NCBI GenBank assembly: GCA_022792835.1
Contig: JAAWBT010000051.1
Location: 1-34,825 of the forward strand
Source of the DNA: Lachnospiraceae bacterium
GTDB lineage: Bacteria > Bacillota > Clostridia > Lachnospirales > Lachnospiraceae
Length of the DNA stretch: 34,825 bases
Reading direction: 5' to 3'
The notes below the pieces were generated by a model. That model made no database searches, was not told the origin of the DNA, and worked only from the letters and a program-made list of their open reading frames with translations. How positions within the stretch are numbered: the stretch's first letter is position 1; each line of letters opens with the position of its first letter. A program made the position numbers and the translations under genes. Below, piece by piece: positions 15,189 to 22,886 of this stretch.

Positions 15189-15606
15189 CCGGATGCTGGA
15201 GCTTTCCGGCCAGGGTTTTTATTGTGCGCAGATTCTTATGATTCTGGCGCTGGAGTCAGAGGGGAAGGAGGACGGGGACCTTGTCCGGGCCATGAGCGGG
15301 TTAAACGGGGGCCTTGGGTTTTCGGGGAATGTCTGCGGCGCCTTGACGGGCGGCTGCTGTCTTTTGGGCTATTTTCTTGGGAAGGGAGAGGCGGAGGAGC
15401 TGGAGGACCCAGAAGGGGCTTTGGTGATTCGGGAGTTTGTGGATTGGTTCCGGGCTTTCACAGAAGTGTCTTACGGGGGCTTTGCCTGTGAGGACATTCT
15501 GGAAGGGAACCCTTCGAATAAAATGAAGCGGTGTCCGGAGCTGGTGGAAGCTGTGTTTTTGAAGTGTATGGAGCTCCTTTTGGAGCATGGGGTGGTTTTG
15601 CCGTGA
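15175..15606 (+). CDS. C-GCAxxG-C-C family protein (DVU_1555-like)
   Basis: The 143-residue protein belongs to the C_GCAxxG_C_C (redox-active/metal-binding) family. C17 lies in GFYCAQ. The core is GGLGFSGNVCGALTGGCCLLG with C54, C61 and C62. Later cysteines are C105, C120 and C131. It is mainly helical. In other genomes these proteins are found with redox and selenium or molybdenum genes, but no reaction is proven. The ATG at 15175 overlaps the methyltransferase gene by 14 bases, and the stop overlaps the next gene as GTGA, so its level is tied to its neighbours. It is not a membrane protein. Confidence 0.8.
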   Translation: MELFDRMLELSGQGFYCAQILMILALESEGKEDGDLVRAMSGLNGGLGFSGNVCGALTGGCCLLGYFLGKGEAEELEDPEGALVIREFVDWFRAFTEVSYGGFACEDILEGNPSNKMKRCPELVEAVFLKCMELLLEHGVVLP

Positions 15607-16706
15607 GATTTCGTGGGCTGATTGCGGCGGCAGGGAGGTCCAGCCGCATGGACGGGTTTAAGCCCCTCATGGAGTTAAACGGGTTTCCTATGATTCAGAT
15701 GACGGTTCAGAGTCTTCGCAATGGCGGGGTTGGGGACATCACGGTGGTGGTTGGCCGTCTGGCGGATGAGATGCGGAGGGTGCTGCTGCCTCTTGGCGTC
15801 ACGGTGGTGGAAAATGCAGATTATGGGGTGACGGACATGTTTGCCTCTGTCCGCATGGGCCTTTCTCACATTGTGGAGAGGGGAGAGCCGGAGGCTGTCT
15901 TTTTTCTTCCGGGGGATATTCCTCTGGTGTCGCCGAAAACCCTGGAAGCTTTGAAGCGGAGGGCTTTGGGGGCGGCAGCCGGGACGCAGGTGCTTCTTCC
16001 TCTGGTGGACGGGAGGACGGCTCACCCGCCGGTTTTTCTTGGGGACGGTGTTTTTGCAGTCCTCGGATATTATGGGGAAGGCGGACTTCGCGGTGCTTTT
16101 TCTTCTATGGCCACGGAGCTTGTGGAGCTTTCCGAGGACCAAGGCGCCCTTGTGGATGCGGATTTCCGGGAGGATTTTGAGCGGCTTGGGGCTTATGCAA
16201 AGGCTCATAAGGGAGTGTCGGTAAAGGTCTGTGAGCGTCTTTATGAGGAGGCGCTCCTTCCGGCTCCTGTGAGGCGGCACTGTCTGGCGGTGGGGAACCT
16301 GGCCGGCTGGATGGCGGAGCGTCTGGTGGAGAAAGGCGCTTGTCTGGACGTGGAGCTTTGCAGGAGCGGGGGATTTCTCCATGATATCTGCCGCCTTTCT
16401 CCGGATCATGAACGGGCGGGAGGCAGGCTCCTTAAAGAAATGGGCTTTGAGGCTCTGGCGAGGATCGTGGAGGGTCACAGGGGCTTTGGGGCGGAGCCGG
16501 AATCAGTCTGTGAGGAGGGGGTTTTGGTGTGCCTTGCCGATAAGATGATTTTGGAGGAGCGCCGGGTTTCTCTCAGGGAGCGGTATGGACGGGCCCTGGG
16601 GAAATGTCTGGAGGAGAGTTCGGTGAAAGAACGGATTCGGAGGGACTTTGGGATTTGTCAAAGGCTGTTGAATGAATTTGAGGTGATGACAGGTGAACGG
16701 CTGTGA
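15603..16706 (+). CDS. MobA-like NTP transferase fused to an HD domain (DVU_1551-like)
   Basis: The protein has 367 residues from GTG 15603, inside the previous stop codon (GTGA). The longer reading from 15531 would overlap 76 bases without a ribosome site. Residues 1-200 are a MocA/MobA-type nucleotidyltransferase, with LIAAAGRSSRMDGFKPL (residues 6-22) binding the NTP and FLPGDIPLV (D105) binding metal. This kind of enzyme joins CMP or GMP to molybdopterin. Mop needs the cytosine form, so CTP is the likely substrate (inferred). Residues 220-300 look like an HD hydrolase domain: H226, H260-D261, H269 and H292. The fusion suggests that one protein both builds and cleaves a phosphodiester or nucleotide. 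It is probably the Mop cofactor cytidylyltransferase. Confidence 0.82.
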   Translation: MRFRGLIAAAGRSSRMDGFKPLMELNGFPMIQMTVQSLRNGGVGDITVVVGRLADEMRRVLLPLGVTVVENADYGVTDMFASVRMGLSHIVERGEPEAVFFLPGDIPLVSPKTLEALKRRALGAAAGTQVLLPLVDGRTAHPPVFLGDGVFAVLGYYGEGGLRGAFSSMATELVELSEDQGALVDADFREDFERLGAYAKAHKGVSVKVCERLYEEALLPAPVRRHCLAVGNLAGWMAERLVEKGACLDVELCRSGGFLHDICRLSPDHERAGGRLLKEMGFEALARIVEGHRGFGAEPESVCEEGVLVCLADKMILEERRVSLRERYGRALGKCLEESSVKERIRRDFGICQRLLNEFEVMTGERL

Positions 16707-17835
16707 ACAATATATTTATATGAATAATGCAGCGACTTCCTGGCCAAAGCCGCCGCAGGTGGCGAGGGCCATGGCAGAGGCAGTGGAGGCACTCCCCGGG
16801 GCGGCCAATCGAGGGGGCCTTCGGGATTTTGACGTGTTTGGGGAGGTGCGGAGGGAGCTGGCTTTCTGGATGGGGATTTCCTGTCCAGAGCAGATTGCCC
16901 TGGGCTGTAATTCTACCTGGGGTCTCAATCAGGCGATTTTTGGCTATCCTCTGGAGGCGGGGGACGTGGTTCTTTTTTCCGGGGCGGAGCACAATGCGGT
17001 CCTCAGACCTCTTTTCCGGCTGGAGCAAAAGGGGATCCGGACGGTGGAGGTCCCGGTGAATGGAGGCGGCCGGCTGGAACCTGCTTCCTGGGAGCGGGCT
17101 GTGAGGGAGTATGGCCCGAAGCTCTGTATTTTTACCCATGCTTCCAATGTGACCGGGGCGGTCAATGATGCCAAGGCTTTGACGGCCATAGGGAAGACGG
17201 CGGGGGCGGATGTGCTTTTGGATTTGTCTCAGACCCTTGGCTGCGTGCCGGTGCGGCTTTCGGACTGGGGGGTGGATATGGCGGCGTTCACGGGCCATAA
17301 GTATCTCCTTGGCCCTCAGGGGACGGGGGGCCTGTATGTGAGGCCGGGACTTTCTCTTTCCTCTCACATGGTGGGCGGGACCGGCGTGATGAGTGACCTC
17401 AAGGATATGCCGGCTAAGATGCCGCTCAGGCTGGAGGCGGGAACCGGGAATGAGCCTTCTTATCACGGCCTTTTGGCGGCTCTTGTCTGGGCCAGGGAGA
17501 ATTCGGCCGAGGAATCGGACTGGAGGACAGTGTTTGGGAAGCTCACGGAGGGGCTTTTGGGTCTTGGATGTCAGGTGATTGTGCCGGGCGGGGAGACGAC
17601 GCCAGTGGTGTCTTTTGCCATACCTGGGGTTCCTGCGGGGGAGGCGGCTGACATTTTGATCGGGAGCTATGACATCATTCTTCGGGCCGGGCTCCACTGC
17701 GCGCCTGACATTATGAAAGACATTGGGATGGAGGGGGGAACGCTCCGGCTCAGTCTGTCCCGATTTACCACAAAGGACGAAGTGGATGCCGTGCTTTCGG
17801 CTGTCCGGGACATTATGGAAAGCGGCGGCGTATGA
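16693..17835 (+). CDS. Class V aminotransferase / cysteine desulfurase-like protein (EF2568 type)
   Basis: The 380-residue protein starts at GTG 16693, with GAGGTGA 6 bases upstream and a 14-base overlap with the NTP transferase gene. It is a PLP enzyme of the NifS/Csd group. MNNAATSWPKPP lies at the N terminus, H100 stacks on PLP, D177 and Q180 are in LLDLSQT, Schiff-base lysine K203 is in TGHKYLLGPQGTGG, and the active cysteine C336 is in AGLHCAP. The PKPP and AGLHCAP motifs fit the EF2568 subfamily, known for its link to selenium-dependent molybdenum hydroxylases. It would release sulfur (or selenium) from cysteine for the sulfido ligand of the Mo centre, probably handing it on through XdhC. 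Whether S or Se is used cannot be read from this sequence. Confidence 0.85.
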   Translation: MNGCEQYIYMNNAATSWPKPPQVARAMAEAVEALPGAANRGGLRDFDVFGEVRRELAFWMGISCPEQIALGCNSTWGLNQAIFGYPLEAGDVVLFSGAEHNAVLRPLFRLEQKGIRTVEVPVNGGGRLEPASWERAVREYGPKLCIFTHASNVTGAVNDAKALTAIGKTAGADVLLDLSQTLGCVPVRLSDWGVDMAAFTGHKYLLGPQGTGGLYVRPGLSLSSHMVGGTGVMSDLKDMPAKMPLRLEAGTGNEPSYHGLLAALVWARENSAEESDWRTVFGKLTEGLLGLGCQVIVPGGETTPVVSFAIPGVPAGEAADILIGSYDIILRAGLHCAPDIMKDIGMEGGTLRLSLSRFTTKDEVDAVLSAVRDIMESGGV

Positions 17836-18125
17836 AGTATCGGTGGATGAAAACGGAGAATTGTTTTTCCGGGGCAAGGACCTTTGAATATGAGTTTCCC
17901 ATGGCCGGGGAGGAATTTCTTTCCTTTCTGGAGGGGTGGGAGGTCCGGGTCAATCGGAAGTTCCGCCGTCCGGTCTTTTCGGCGACGCGGGACGGGCTGG
18001 AGATGAAAGGTATCCTGGCTTCTCATGTGGTTAAGGTCAATTTTACGGAAGCGGGATGGGAGCAGGAGAAGGAGGAGTTGGAAGCATGGCTGGAGGGAAT
18101 TGGGCCGGAAGGCGGCTTGGAGTGA
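17832..18125 (+). CDS. Unrecognised 97-residue protein of the Mop accessory operon
   Basis: The protein has 97 residues from the ATG at 17832, which overlaps the upstream stop as ATGA. It has one cysteine (ENCFSG) and a basic middle (VRVNRKFRRPVFSATRDGLEMKG). A short charged helix follows at the C terminus (WEQEKEELEAWLEGIG). The position after a cysteine desulfurase is where a DUF3343-type sulfur/selenium carrier often occurs. The length is near that family, but its typical CGxxL cysteine motif is not seen, so I do not assign it. A small partner or carrier protein for the desulfurase or the radical SAM enzyme is possible. Confidence 0.65.
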   Translation: MKYRWMKTENCFSGARTFEYEFPMAGEEFLSFLEGWEVRVNRKFRRPVFSATRDGLEMKGILASHVVKVNFTEAGWEQEKEELEAWLEGIGPEGGLE

Positions 18126-19474
18126 CGAAAAGTGTCTGCCCGGAATGCCTGCGGGTGGTTTCAGCTGTGAAAGTGGAGCGGGACGGGGGGATTTTTCTGG
18201 AAAAATCCTGCCCGGAACACGGATTTTATTCGGCGCTAATCTGGGAGGGGACGGTGGAGAGCTATGAGGCCTGGGGGCGCGATTTGCAACCGGCGGACCG
18301 AATCCTGGCGGCGGGGCCAGTGGAACGGGGCTGTCCTTTGGACTGTGGTCTGTGTGAGGAGCATGAGCGGAGGGGGTGCTGCGTGCTTCTGGAGGTGACG
18401 GACCGGTGTAATCTCCATTGTCCTGTCTGTTTTGCCCAGGCGGGAGGGGGGATGGATGTTCCCATGGAGGAGCTGGGACGGCAGATGGACTATCTTATGT
18501 CCCACGGGGGCCCTTTTAATCTTCAACTTTCTGGCGGGGAACCCACCATGCGGGACGACCTTCCAGATATCATCCGCATGGGAAGAGAGAAGGGGTTTTC
18601 CTTTTTCCAGCTCAATACCAACGGCCTCAGACTGGCGGAGGAAGCGGGGTATGCGGAAAGGTTAAAGGAGGCGGGGCTGTCCTGTGTGTTTTTGCAGTTT
18701 GACGGGTTTCGGAAGGATACGTATCTGGCGCTTCGGGGGAGACCTCTGTTTCCTGAGAAGGAGGCCGCCATTGATGCCTGTGAGCGGGCAGGGCTGGGAG
18801 TTGTCCTGGTCCCGGTCATTGCTCCTGGGCTCAATGAGGATGAGGTGGGGGCCATTCTCGACTATGCCCTTCGCCGGATGCCAGTGGTGCGGGGAGTCCA
18901 TTTCCAGCCTATCAGTTATTTTGGACGGTGCAGGGAGGCGAAGGAAGGCTATCGGCTTACCATTCCTAAACTGCTTTCTCTGATGGAGGAGCAGACGGGA
19001 GGGAATATCCTGGCCGCTCATTTTACAGGAGGGAATGCGACGAATCCTTATTGTACGTTCCAGACCAATTATCTGAAGCAGGAGAATGGGACGCTTTCTC
19101 CCATGGTCCACGGGACGGCCAGGGCTTATGCCACTTCAGAGCAGGCCAGGGAGTTTGTGGCCAGACAGTGGTCCGGGCCGGATATGCCGGCGGAGGAAAG
19201 CGGCTGTTGCTTTAGGGAACCGGAGGACGGTGGTTGCTGTTGTGGGGAGGACACAGCCCAGAGGCAGTTTGACACTTCGTCTCTGGATGAGTTTCTTGTG
19301 AAGCTCCATAATAATACCTTCGCCGTGTCGGGCATGCTGTTTCAGGATGCCTGGAACCTGGATTTGGAGCGGCTGCGCCGGTGTTATATTTTGGAGACGG
19401 ACAGTCGTTACGGGATGGTGCCGTTTTGCGCCTATAACGTGACAAGCCGGGAAGGAAGGACGTTGTACCGATGA
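18122..19474 (+). CDS. Radical SAM enzyme of the Tes/MJ0619 type (TrsS-like)
   Basis: The protein has 450 residues from GTG 18122, which overlaps the upstream stop (GTGA) and has GGAAGG 9 bases before it. ATG 18086 is an alternative. Residues 6-30 form a zinc-ribbon-like start (CPEC...CPEH). C71, C75 and C78 follow in CPLDCGLC. The radical SAM cluster motif CNLHCPVC is C96-C100-C103, with LSGGEPT downstream. A cysteine-dense stretch (359-375: GCC...GCCCG) comes before a C-terminal RCYIL...VPFCAYN. This order resembles the archaeal pterin methyltransferase MJ0619 and tetraether synthase Tes. In Mop clusters I recall the name TrsS. The reaction here is unknown, and a modification of the pterin cofactor or of a lipid is the natural guess. 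It would act in the cytosol and needs reduced ferredoxin. Confidence 0.8.
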   Translation: MTKSVCPECLRVVSAVKVERDGGIFLEKSCPEHGFYSALIWEGTVESYEAWGRDLQPADRILAAGPVERGCPLDCGLCEEHERRGCCVLLEVTDRCNLHCPVCFAQAGGGMDVPMEELGRQMDYLMSHGGPFNLQLSGGEPTMRDDLPDIIRMGREKGFSFFQLNTNGLRLAEEAGYAERLKEAGLSCVFLQFDGFRKDTYLALRGRPLFPEKEAAIDACERAGLGVVLVPVIAPGLNEDEVGAILDYALRRMPVVRGVHFQPISYFGRCREAKEGYRLTIPKLLSLMEEQTGGNILAAHFTGGNATNPYCTFQTNYLKQENGTLSPMVHGTARAYATSEQAREFVARQWSGPDMPAEESGCCFREPEDGGCCCGEDTAQRQFDTSSLDEFLVKLHNNTFAVSGMLFQDAWNLDLERLRRCYILETDSRYGMVPFCAYNVTSREGRTLYR

Positions 19475-20661
19475 AGTTATCTGCGCTGGAGCTTCTGGTG
19501 AGAGAGCAGGAAGGAACCGGGCGCCTGACCAGAAGGGAGATTGAAGCGATACAGCTTCGAAAGCTGAACGGGCTTTTGAGGCGGGAAAAGGAGCGGGGCG
19601 GTTTTTACGGCAGGCTTCCTGAGGGGCTTTCTTCCCTTTCGGAGCTTTCCCGCCTGCCCTTTACCACAGAGCGGGACCTGAGGGATTTGGGGAATCGGAT
19701 GGTACTTCTCAGTCAGTCGGAGATTGACCGGGTCCGGACGGAGGTAACCTCAGGAACGATGGGGCCGGCAAAGCGGGTTTATTATTCGGCGGCGGACAAT
19801 GAGCGAACGGTTTCTTTTTTTGCGGCCGGGCTTTCTGAGCTGGTCGGGCCGGGGGAAAGAACCATGATTTGTATGCCTTTTTCTGGGCCCGGGGGCCTGG
19901 GGGAGCTGATTGCAAAGGCTATCTGTCGTCTGGGGGCTTATCCTATTCCTGCCGGAATCAGAAAAACTTACGGGGAGCTTCTGGGGATTCTGGAAAAGGA
20001 ATGTCCGGAGACATTTGTGGGAATGCCGGTTCCTCTGCTGTCTCTTGTGCGTCTAATGCCGGAAACACCTTTAAAGCGTGCTCTGATCAGTGCCGACGCC
20101 TGCCCGGAGACGGTAAAAGGAGAGATTGAGACGAGGCTTGGAAGCAGGCTTTATCCCCATTATGGCTCCAGGGAAACGGGGCTTGGCGGGGCAGTGACCT
20201 GTCCGGCTTTTTGGGGTATGCACCTCCGGGAAAATGATATCATTGCAGAGATTGTGGATGAAGAGGGGAAGGTTTTGCCGAGAGGAGAGTGGGGGGAGCT
20301 TGTCATTACGACCATTCAGGCAGAGGCCATGCCCCTGATCCGCTACCGGACCGGAGACCGGACCCGCCTTCTTCCAGAGAGATGTCCCTGTGGGAGTGAA
20401 CTTGTGAGACTGGACACAGTGACCAGGTTGAAACCAGGCGGTGTTTCAATGTATGAGCTGGACGACCTGACTTTTCAGATTCCGGAGCTGATCGACTACC
20501 GGGCGGAGCTTGTGGATGGAACTTTGTATCTGGAAGGGTATGTGAGCCGCCTGGAAGGGAATTTCCCGGAGGAACTCTGTGGATATCCGGCCCGTTGGAA
20601 ACTGAAAATGATTTCTATGGAGGACGTTCCTTGTTATATGGCAAAGCGGAAAATCCGATAA
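19471..20661 (+). CDS. PaaK-like AMP-forming ligase (DVU_1553-like)
   Basis: The 396-residue protein starts at ATG 19471, overlapping the radical SAM stop (ATGA). It is an adenylate-forming enzyme like phenylacetate-CoA ligase: EVTSGTMGPAKRVYYS (about 91-106, ATP loop), YGSRETG (231-237), RYRTGDRT (291-298) and a C-terminal lysine in MAKRKIR. It is about 40 residues shorter than PaaK. It would activate a carboxylate as an acyl-AMP and perhaps transfer it to CoA. A link to Mop is easy to imagine, since Mop makes acids from aldehydes, and the ligase would trap the product. It could equally activate a precursor for the radical SAM or methyltransferase step. It is the last coupled gene of the operon. 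A different, more AT-rich gene begins 38 bases later. Confidence 0.82.
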   Translation: MKLSALELLVREQEGTGRLTRREIEAIQLRKLNGLLRREKERGGFYGRLPEGLSSLSELSRLPFTTERDLRDLGNRMVLLSQSEIDRVRTEVTSGTMGPAKRVYYSAADNERTVSFFAAGLSELVGPGERTMICMPFSGPGGLGELIAKAICRLGAYPIPAGIRKTYGELLGILEKECPETFVGMPVPLLSLVRLMPETPLKRALISADACPETVKGEIETRLGSRLYPHYGSRETGLGGAVTCPAFWGMHLRENDIIAEIVDEEGKVLPRGEWGELVITTIQAEAMPLIRYRTGDRTRLLPERCPCGSELVRLDTVTRLKPGGVSMYELDDLTFQIPELIDYRAELVDGTLYLEGYVSRLEGNFPEELCGYPARWKLKMISMEDVPCYMAKRKIR

Positions 20662-20699
20662 ACAATCGGGCTTTCACTGATTTGGAGGAAGGGTGTATC

Positions 20700-21371
20700 A
20701 TGACAGGAGTCATTTTTGATTTCAATGGGACAATGCTTTTCGACGAAAAATTTCAAGAATTATCATGGAGAAGCTTTATTGGCGAGAAAGCCGGACGGGA
20801 GATAACAGATACAGAATTTCAGGAATACATTCATGGCAGAAACGCGGATGTTTCATTGCCATATTTTTTGAAGCGGGACCTTTCACGGGAAGAGGTTATA
20901 AAACTGGAAGAGGAAAAAGAAAAAATATACAGAGATTTATGTCTGCAAAGCGAGGATTTCAGGCTCGCTGACGGGCTGCCTAAATTTTTGGACCTGTTAA
21001 AAAAGAGGGATGTACCTATGACGATTGCCACTGCATCAGGGTGGAATAATGTCGAATTCTTCTTTGACCATCTTGGCCTTGGCAAGTGGTTTCCTATCCA
21101 TAAGGTTGTATACAATGACGGAACCGTCCCTGGAAAACCAGAACCGGATTTGTATTTGTTGGCGGCAGACAAATTACAAAAGGACATCCGTGACTGCGTT
21201 GTATTTGAAGATTCCATATCAGGAATTGAATCAGCAAAAAGAGCCGGTGCAAAAACAATTATTAAAGTGGATTCCATGGCACAATCAAGAATGAGCGATG
21301 ATGTCGCAGGGAGCATTAAAAATTATTGTGATATAGATATGCTGCTCGAATATGTAGGAATGGGCGTATAA
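20700..21371 (+). CDS. HAD-superfamily phosphatase (beta-phosphoglucomutase-like)
   Basis: The protein has 223 residues from ATG 20700, with GGAGGAAGG upstream. The longer in-frame reading overlaps the ligase. Motif I is VIFDFNGTMLF (D7 nucleophile). The usual second Asp, at position 9, is Asn here. Motif II is MTIATASGWNN, and motifs III/IV are GKPEPD and CVVFEDSISGIESAKRAGA. The helical cap lies between motifs I and II. This is the beta-phosphoglucomutase/sugar-phosphatase group. The Asn at D+2 would weaken acid-base catalysis, so activity may differ from that of a true mutase. The gene is richer in A and T than the operon before it, which suggests a separate origin. Confidence 0.85.
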   Translation: MTGVIFDFNGTMLFDEKFQELSWRSFIGEKAGREITDTEFQEYIHGRNADVSLPYFLKRDLSREEVIKLEEEKEKIYRDLCLQSEDFRLADGLPKFLDLLKKRDVPMTIATASGWNNVEFFFDHLGLGKWFPIHKVVYNDGTVPGKPEPDLYLLAADKLQKDIRDCVVFEDSISGIESAKRAGAKTIIKVDSMAQSRMSDDVAGSIKNYCDIDMLLEYVGMGV

Positions 21372-21489
21372 CCGGAATTGCGAGAAACACTTAAGGCGGT
21401 GCCGGAAAATATGGCGTTCATGCGGATACAGGACGAATTTGCCACAGTAGGGAGAGAGGGGCGGTTCTCCCACCCCCCTTACAATAAAG

Positions 21490-22782
21490 CTAATTTTCGC
21501 TATATTGATACTTTTTTAATGTTCTCCCTGTGATGAGACAGATAAAACTTCCGCTTATTCCGAGGATCAACATCATGAGTGCGGCGCCAGAACCTTTCCC
21601 TGTGCCAAAGAGAGTTTTTAGGATTGGCAGATTACCGTATGCCATCATAAACGGTTCGCATATTTGATCTATCATAAAACCACCGAGAAACAATCCGATG
21701 GGAATCGTAAAAAATTGAAGGGTATTGCGGCAGGCGTAGACTCGCCCCTGTAGTTCCACAGGAATGGTAGTCCTGAGAATCACATCTAAATTTGCATTCA
21801 TAACCGGTACAAGAACCCACCCGATCATCTGCCCGATGCACCATAAAACCGGTTCTCTGGAAAATGCCAGCAAAAAATTTTCAGTTCCCAGGGAAAACAG
21901 CATGGTCAGATAAATGACCCTCACCCTGTTTTTCGGTTTTGGAAGAACAGAGACAATCAGGCTGCCAATGATCATGGCAATGCCGGAACAGGATGTGACA
22001 ATTCCCAGAACGGAGGAGCCGCCTTTTGGATTGGGAAGCACATAGCCGGGCAGTGCTGCGTCGAAGGCGGAAGCCACCAGATTCACGCCGGACATAAATA
22101 AAATCAGTGACATGATAAGGGGATTCTTCCTCAAAAATATAAGCCCCTCTTTGGTAAGAACCAGTATGGGTTCTCCTTTACCATGTTTGCTTTCTGGGAT
22201 TCTGATAAAAAACAGCAATGCTGTAAAGGCAACGAGAAAGCTTCCAAGATCAACCGCTATCACCCCGTTAAGCCCTGTAAACGAGTACAGAGACGTGGCG
22301 ATCAAAGGATTTAAGATCGAGTTGAGGCTGTTTGACACAGAACGAAGACCGCTGGTCTTCTGATAATGCTTTTTTGGCGTAACAAGTGTCATGGCCACCT
22401 CGGAGGCAGGCTGCTGGACGGTATTCATTAACCCCGAAATTCCGTTCAAAACATATAAATGCCATGTCGCCAGACAGTTTGTCCGAAACAGTACAAATAC
22501 CGTAATCGTACATATTGCGGCAAATACGTCACAGCCAAGCATGGTCTTCTTTTTGTCAAAACGGTCTGTCAATGCCCCGGCAAAGATACTCATCGCTACA
22601 TATGGCGCATAAGAGCATATGGCAAGGGCCGCCGTACCCAGAGAGGACCCCGTCTTTTCATACAGCCACAAGGTCAGCGCAAATCCCGTCATGCTGCTGC
22701 CAAGCTGAGAGATGCTTTGGGTGCTCCAGAGTATAAAAAAATCCTTCAATTCAAACAATTCACTTTTTTTAATAAATTTCAT
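21490..22782 (-). CDS. MFS efflux transporter, probably drug export (MefA-like group)
   Basis: The 430-residue protein has about 12 membrane helices in two halves. The motif GALTDRFDKKKTMLG between helices 2 and 3 is the MFS motif A of H+-driven exporters. The early QSISQLGSSMTGFALTLWLYEKTGS and the later LQGRVYACRNTLQFFTIPIGLFLGG fit the MefA/macrolide-efflux-like group of Firmicutes. It would sit in the membrane and export a drug or toxic metabolite. The drug itself is not readable. The ATG at 22782 is preceded by GGAG, 7 bases away, which is sequestered in a stem. A promoter, a 12-residue leader peptide and hairpins upstream form a translational attenuator, so the pump is probably induced by a ribosome-acting antibiotic. 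Confidence 0.85.
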   Translation of the reverse strand: MKFIKKSELFELKDFFILWSTQSISQLGSSMTGFALTLWLYEKTGSSLGTAALAICSYAPYVAMSIFAGALTDRFDKKKTMLGCDVFAAICTITVFVLFRTNCLATWHLYVLNGISGLMNTVQQPASEVAMTLVTPKKHYQKTSGLRSVSNSLNSILNPLIATSLYSFTGLNGVIAVDLGSFLVAFTALLFFIRIPESKHGKGEPILVLTKEGLIFLRKNPLIMSLILFMSGVNLVASAFDAALPGYVLPNPKGGSSVLGIVTSCSGIAMIIGSLIVSVLPKPKNRVRVIYLTMLFSLGTENFLLAFSREPVLWCIGQMIGWVLVPVMNANLDVILRTTIPVELQGRVYACRNTLQFFTIPIGLFLGGFMIDQICEPFMMAYGNLPILKTLFGTGKGSGAALMMLILGISGSFICLITGRTLKKYQYSEN

Positions 22783-22784
22783 TT

Positions 22785-22828
22785 CTTTGCTCCTTTTGTT
22801 TTACTTATTTCTTAAACCAGAAGCAAAG
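22785..22828 (-). promoter_or_regulatory. Stem that sequesters the efflux pump ribosome-binding site
   Basis: In the minus-strand RNA, CTTTGCTTCT (plus 22819-22828) pairs over 10 positions with AGGAGCAAAG (plus 22785-22794), which includes the GGAG ribosome site. The loop is 24 bases. The arrangement matches translational attenuation of cat and erm genes: the site is hidden until an upstream ribosome stall refolds the leader. Confidence 0.65.
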
Positions 22829-22829
22829 A

Positions 22830-22886
22830 CTGAGGATATCAGCAGAAGCGATTCCTCCATGCAGTCTCCTCAGACTCTGCATGGAG
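22830..22886 (-). promoter_or_regulatory. Competing hairpins of the attenuator
   Basis: A strong hairpin pairs CTCCATGC (22855-22862) with GCATGGAG (22879-22886), with an AGTCT/AGACT inner stem, and covers the last codons of the leader peptide. A 7-base segment in it (22868-22874) can instead pair with 22830-22836, next to the ribosome-site stem. The two folds exclude each other, as in an on/off switch. Confidence 0.55.

Noticed and set aside
16573..17877. Minus-strand ORF of 434 codons opposite the desulfurase-like gene
   Set aside because: The plus-strand frame carries intact PLP-enzyme motifs. The minus frame is Arg/Pro/His-rich and spans gene junctions.
14302..20661. Selenocysteine codons in the Mop accessory genes
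   Set aside because: The neighbourhood recalls selenium-linked loci, but all key positions are Cys. The TGA codons that fall at gene ends all coincide with overlapping starts of the next gene, so none needs to be read through.
21450..21471. Hairpin GGGAGA/TCTCCC between the HAD and efflux pump genes
   Set aside because: The stem is only six pairs, with no T run on either strand, so it is not a credible terminator.
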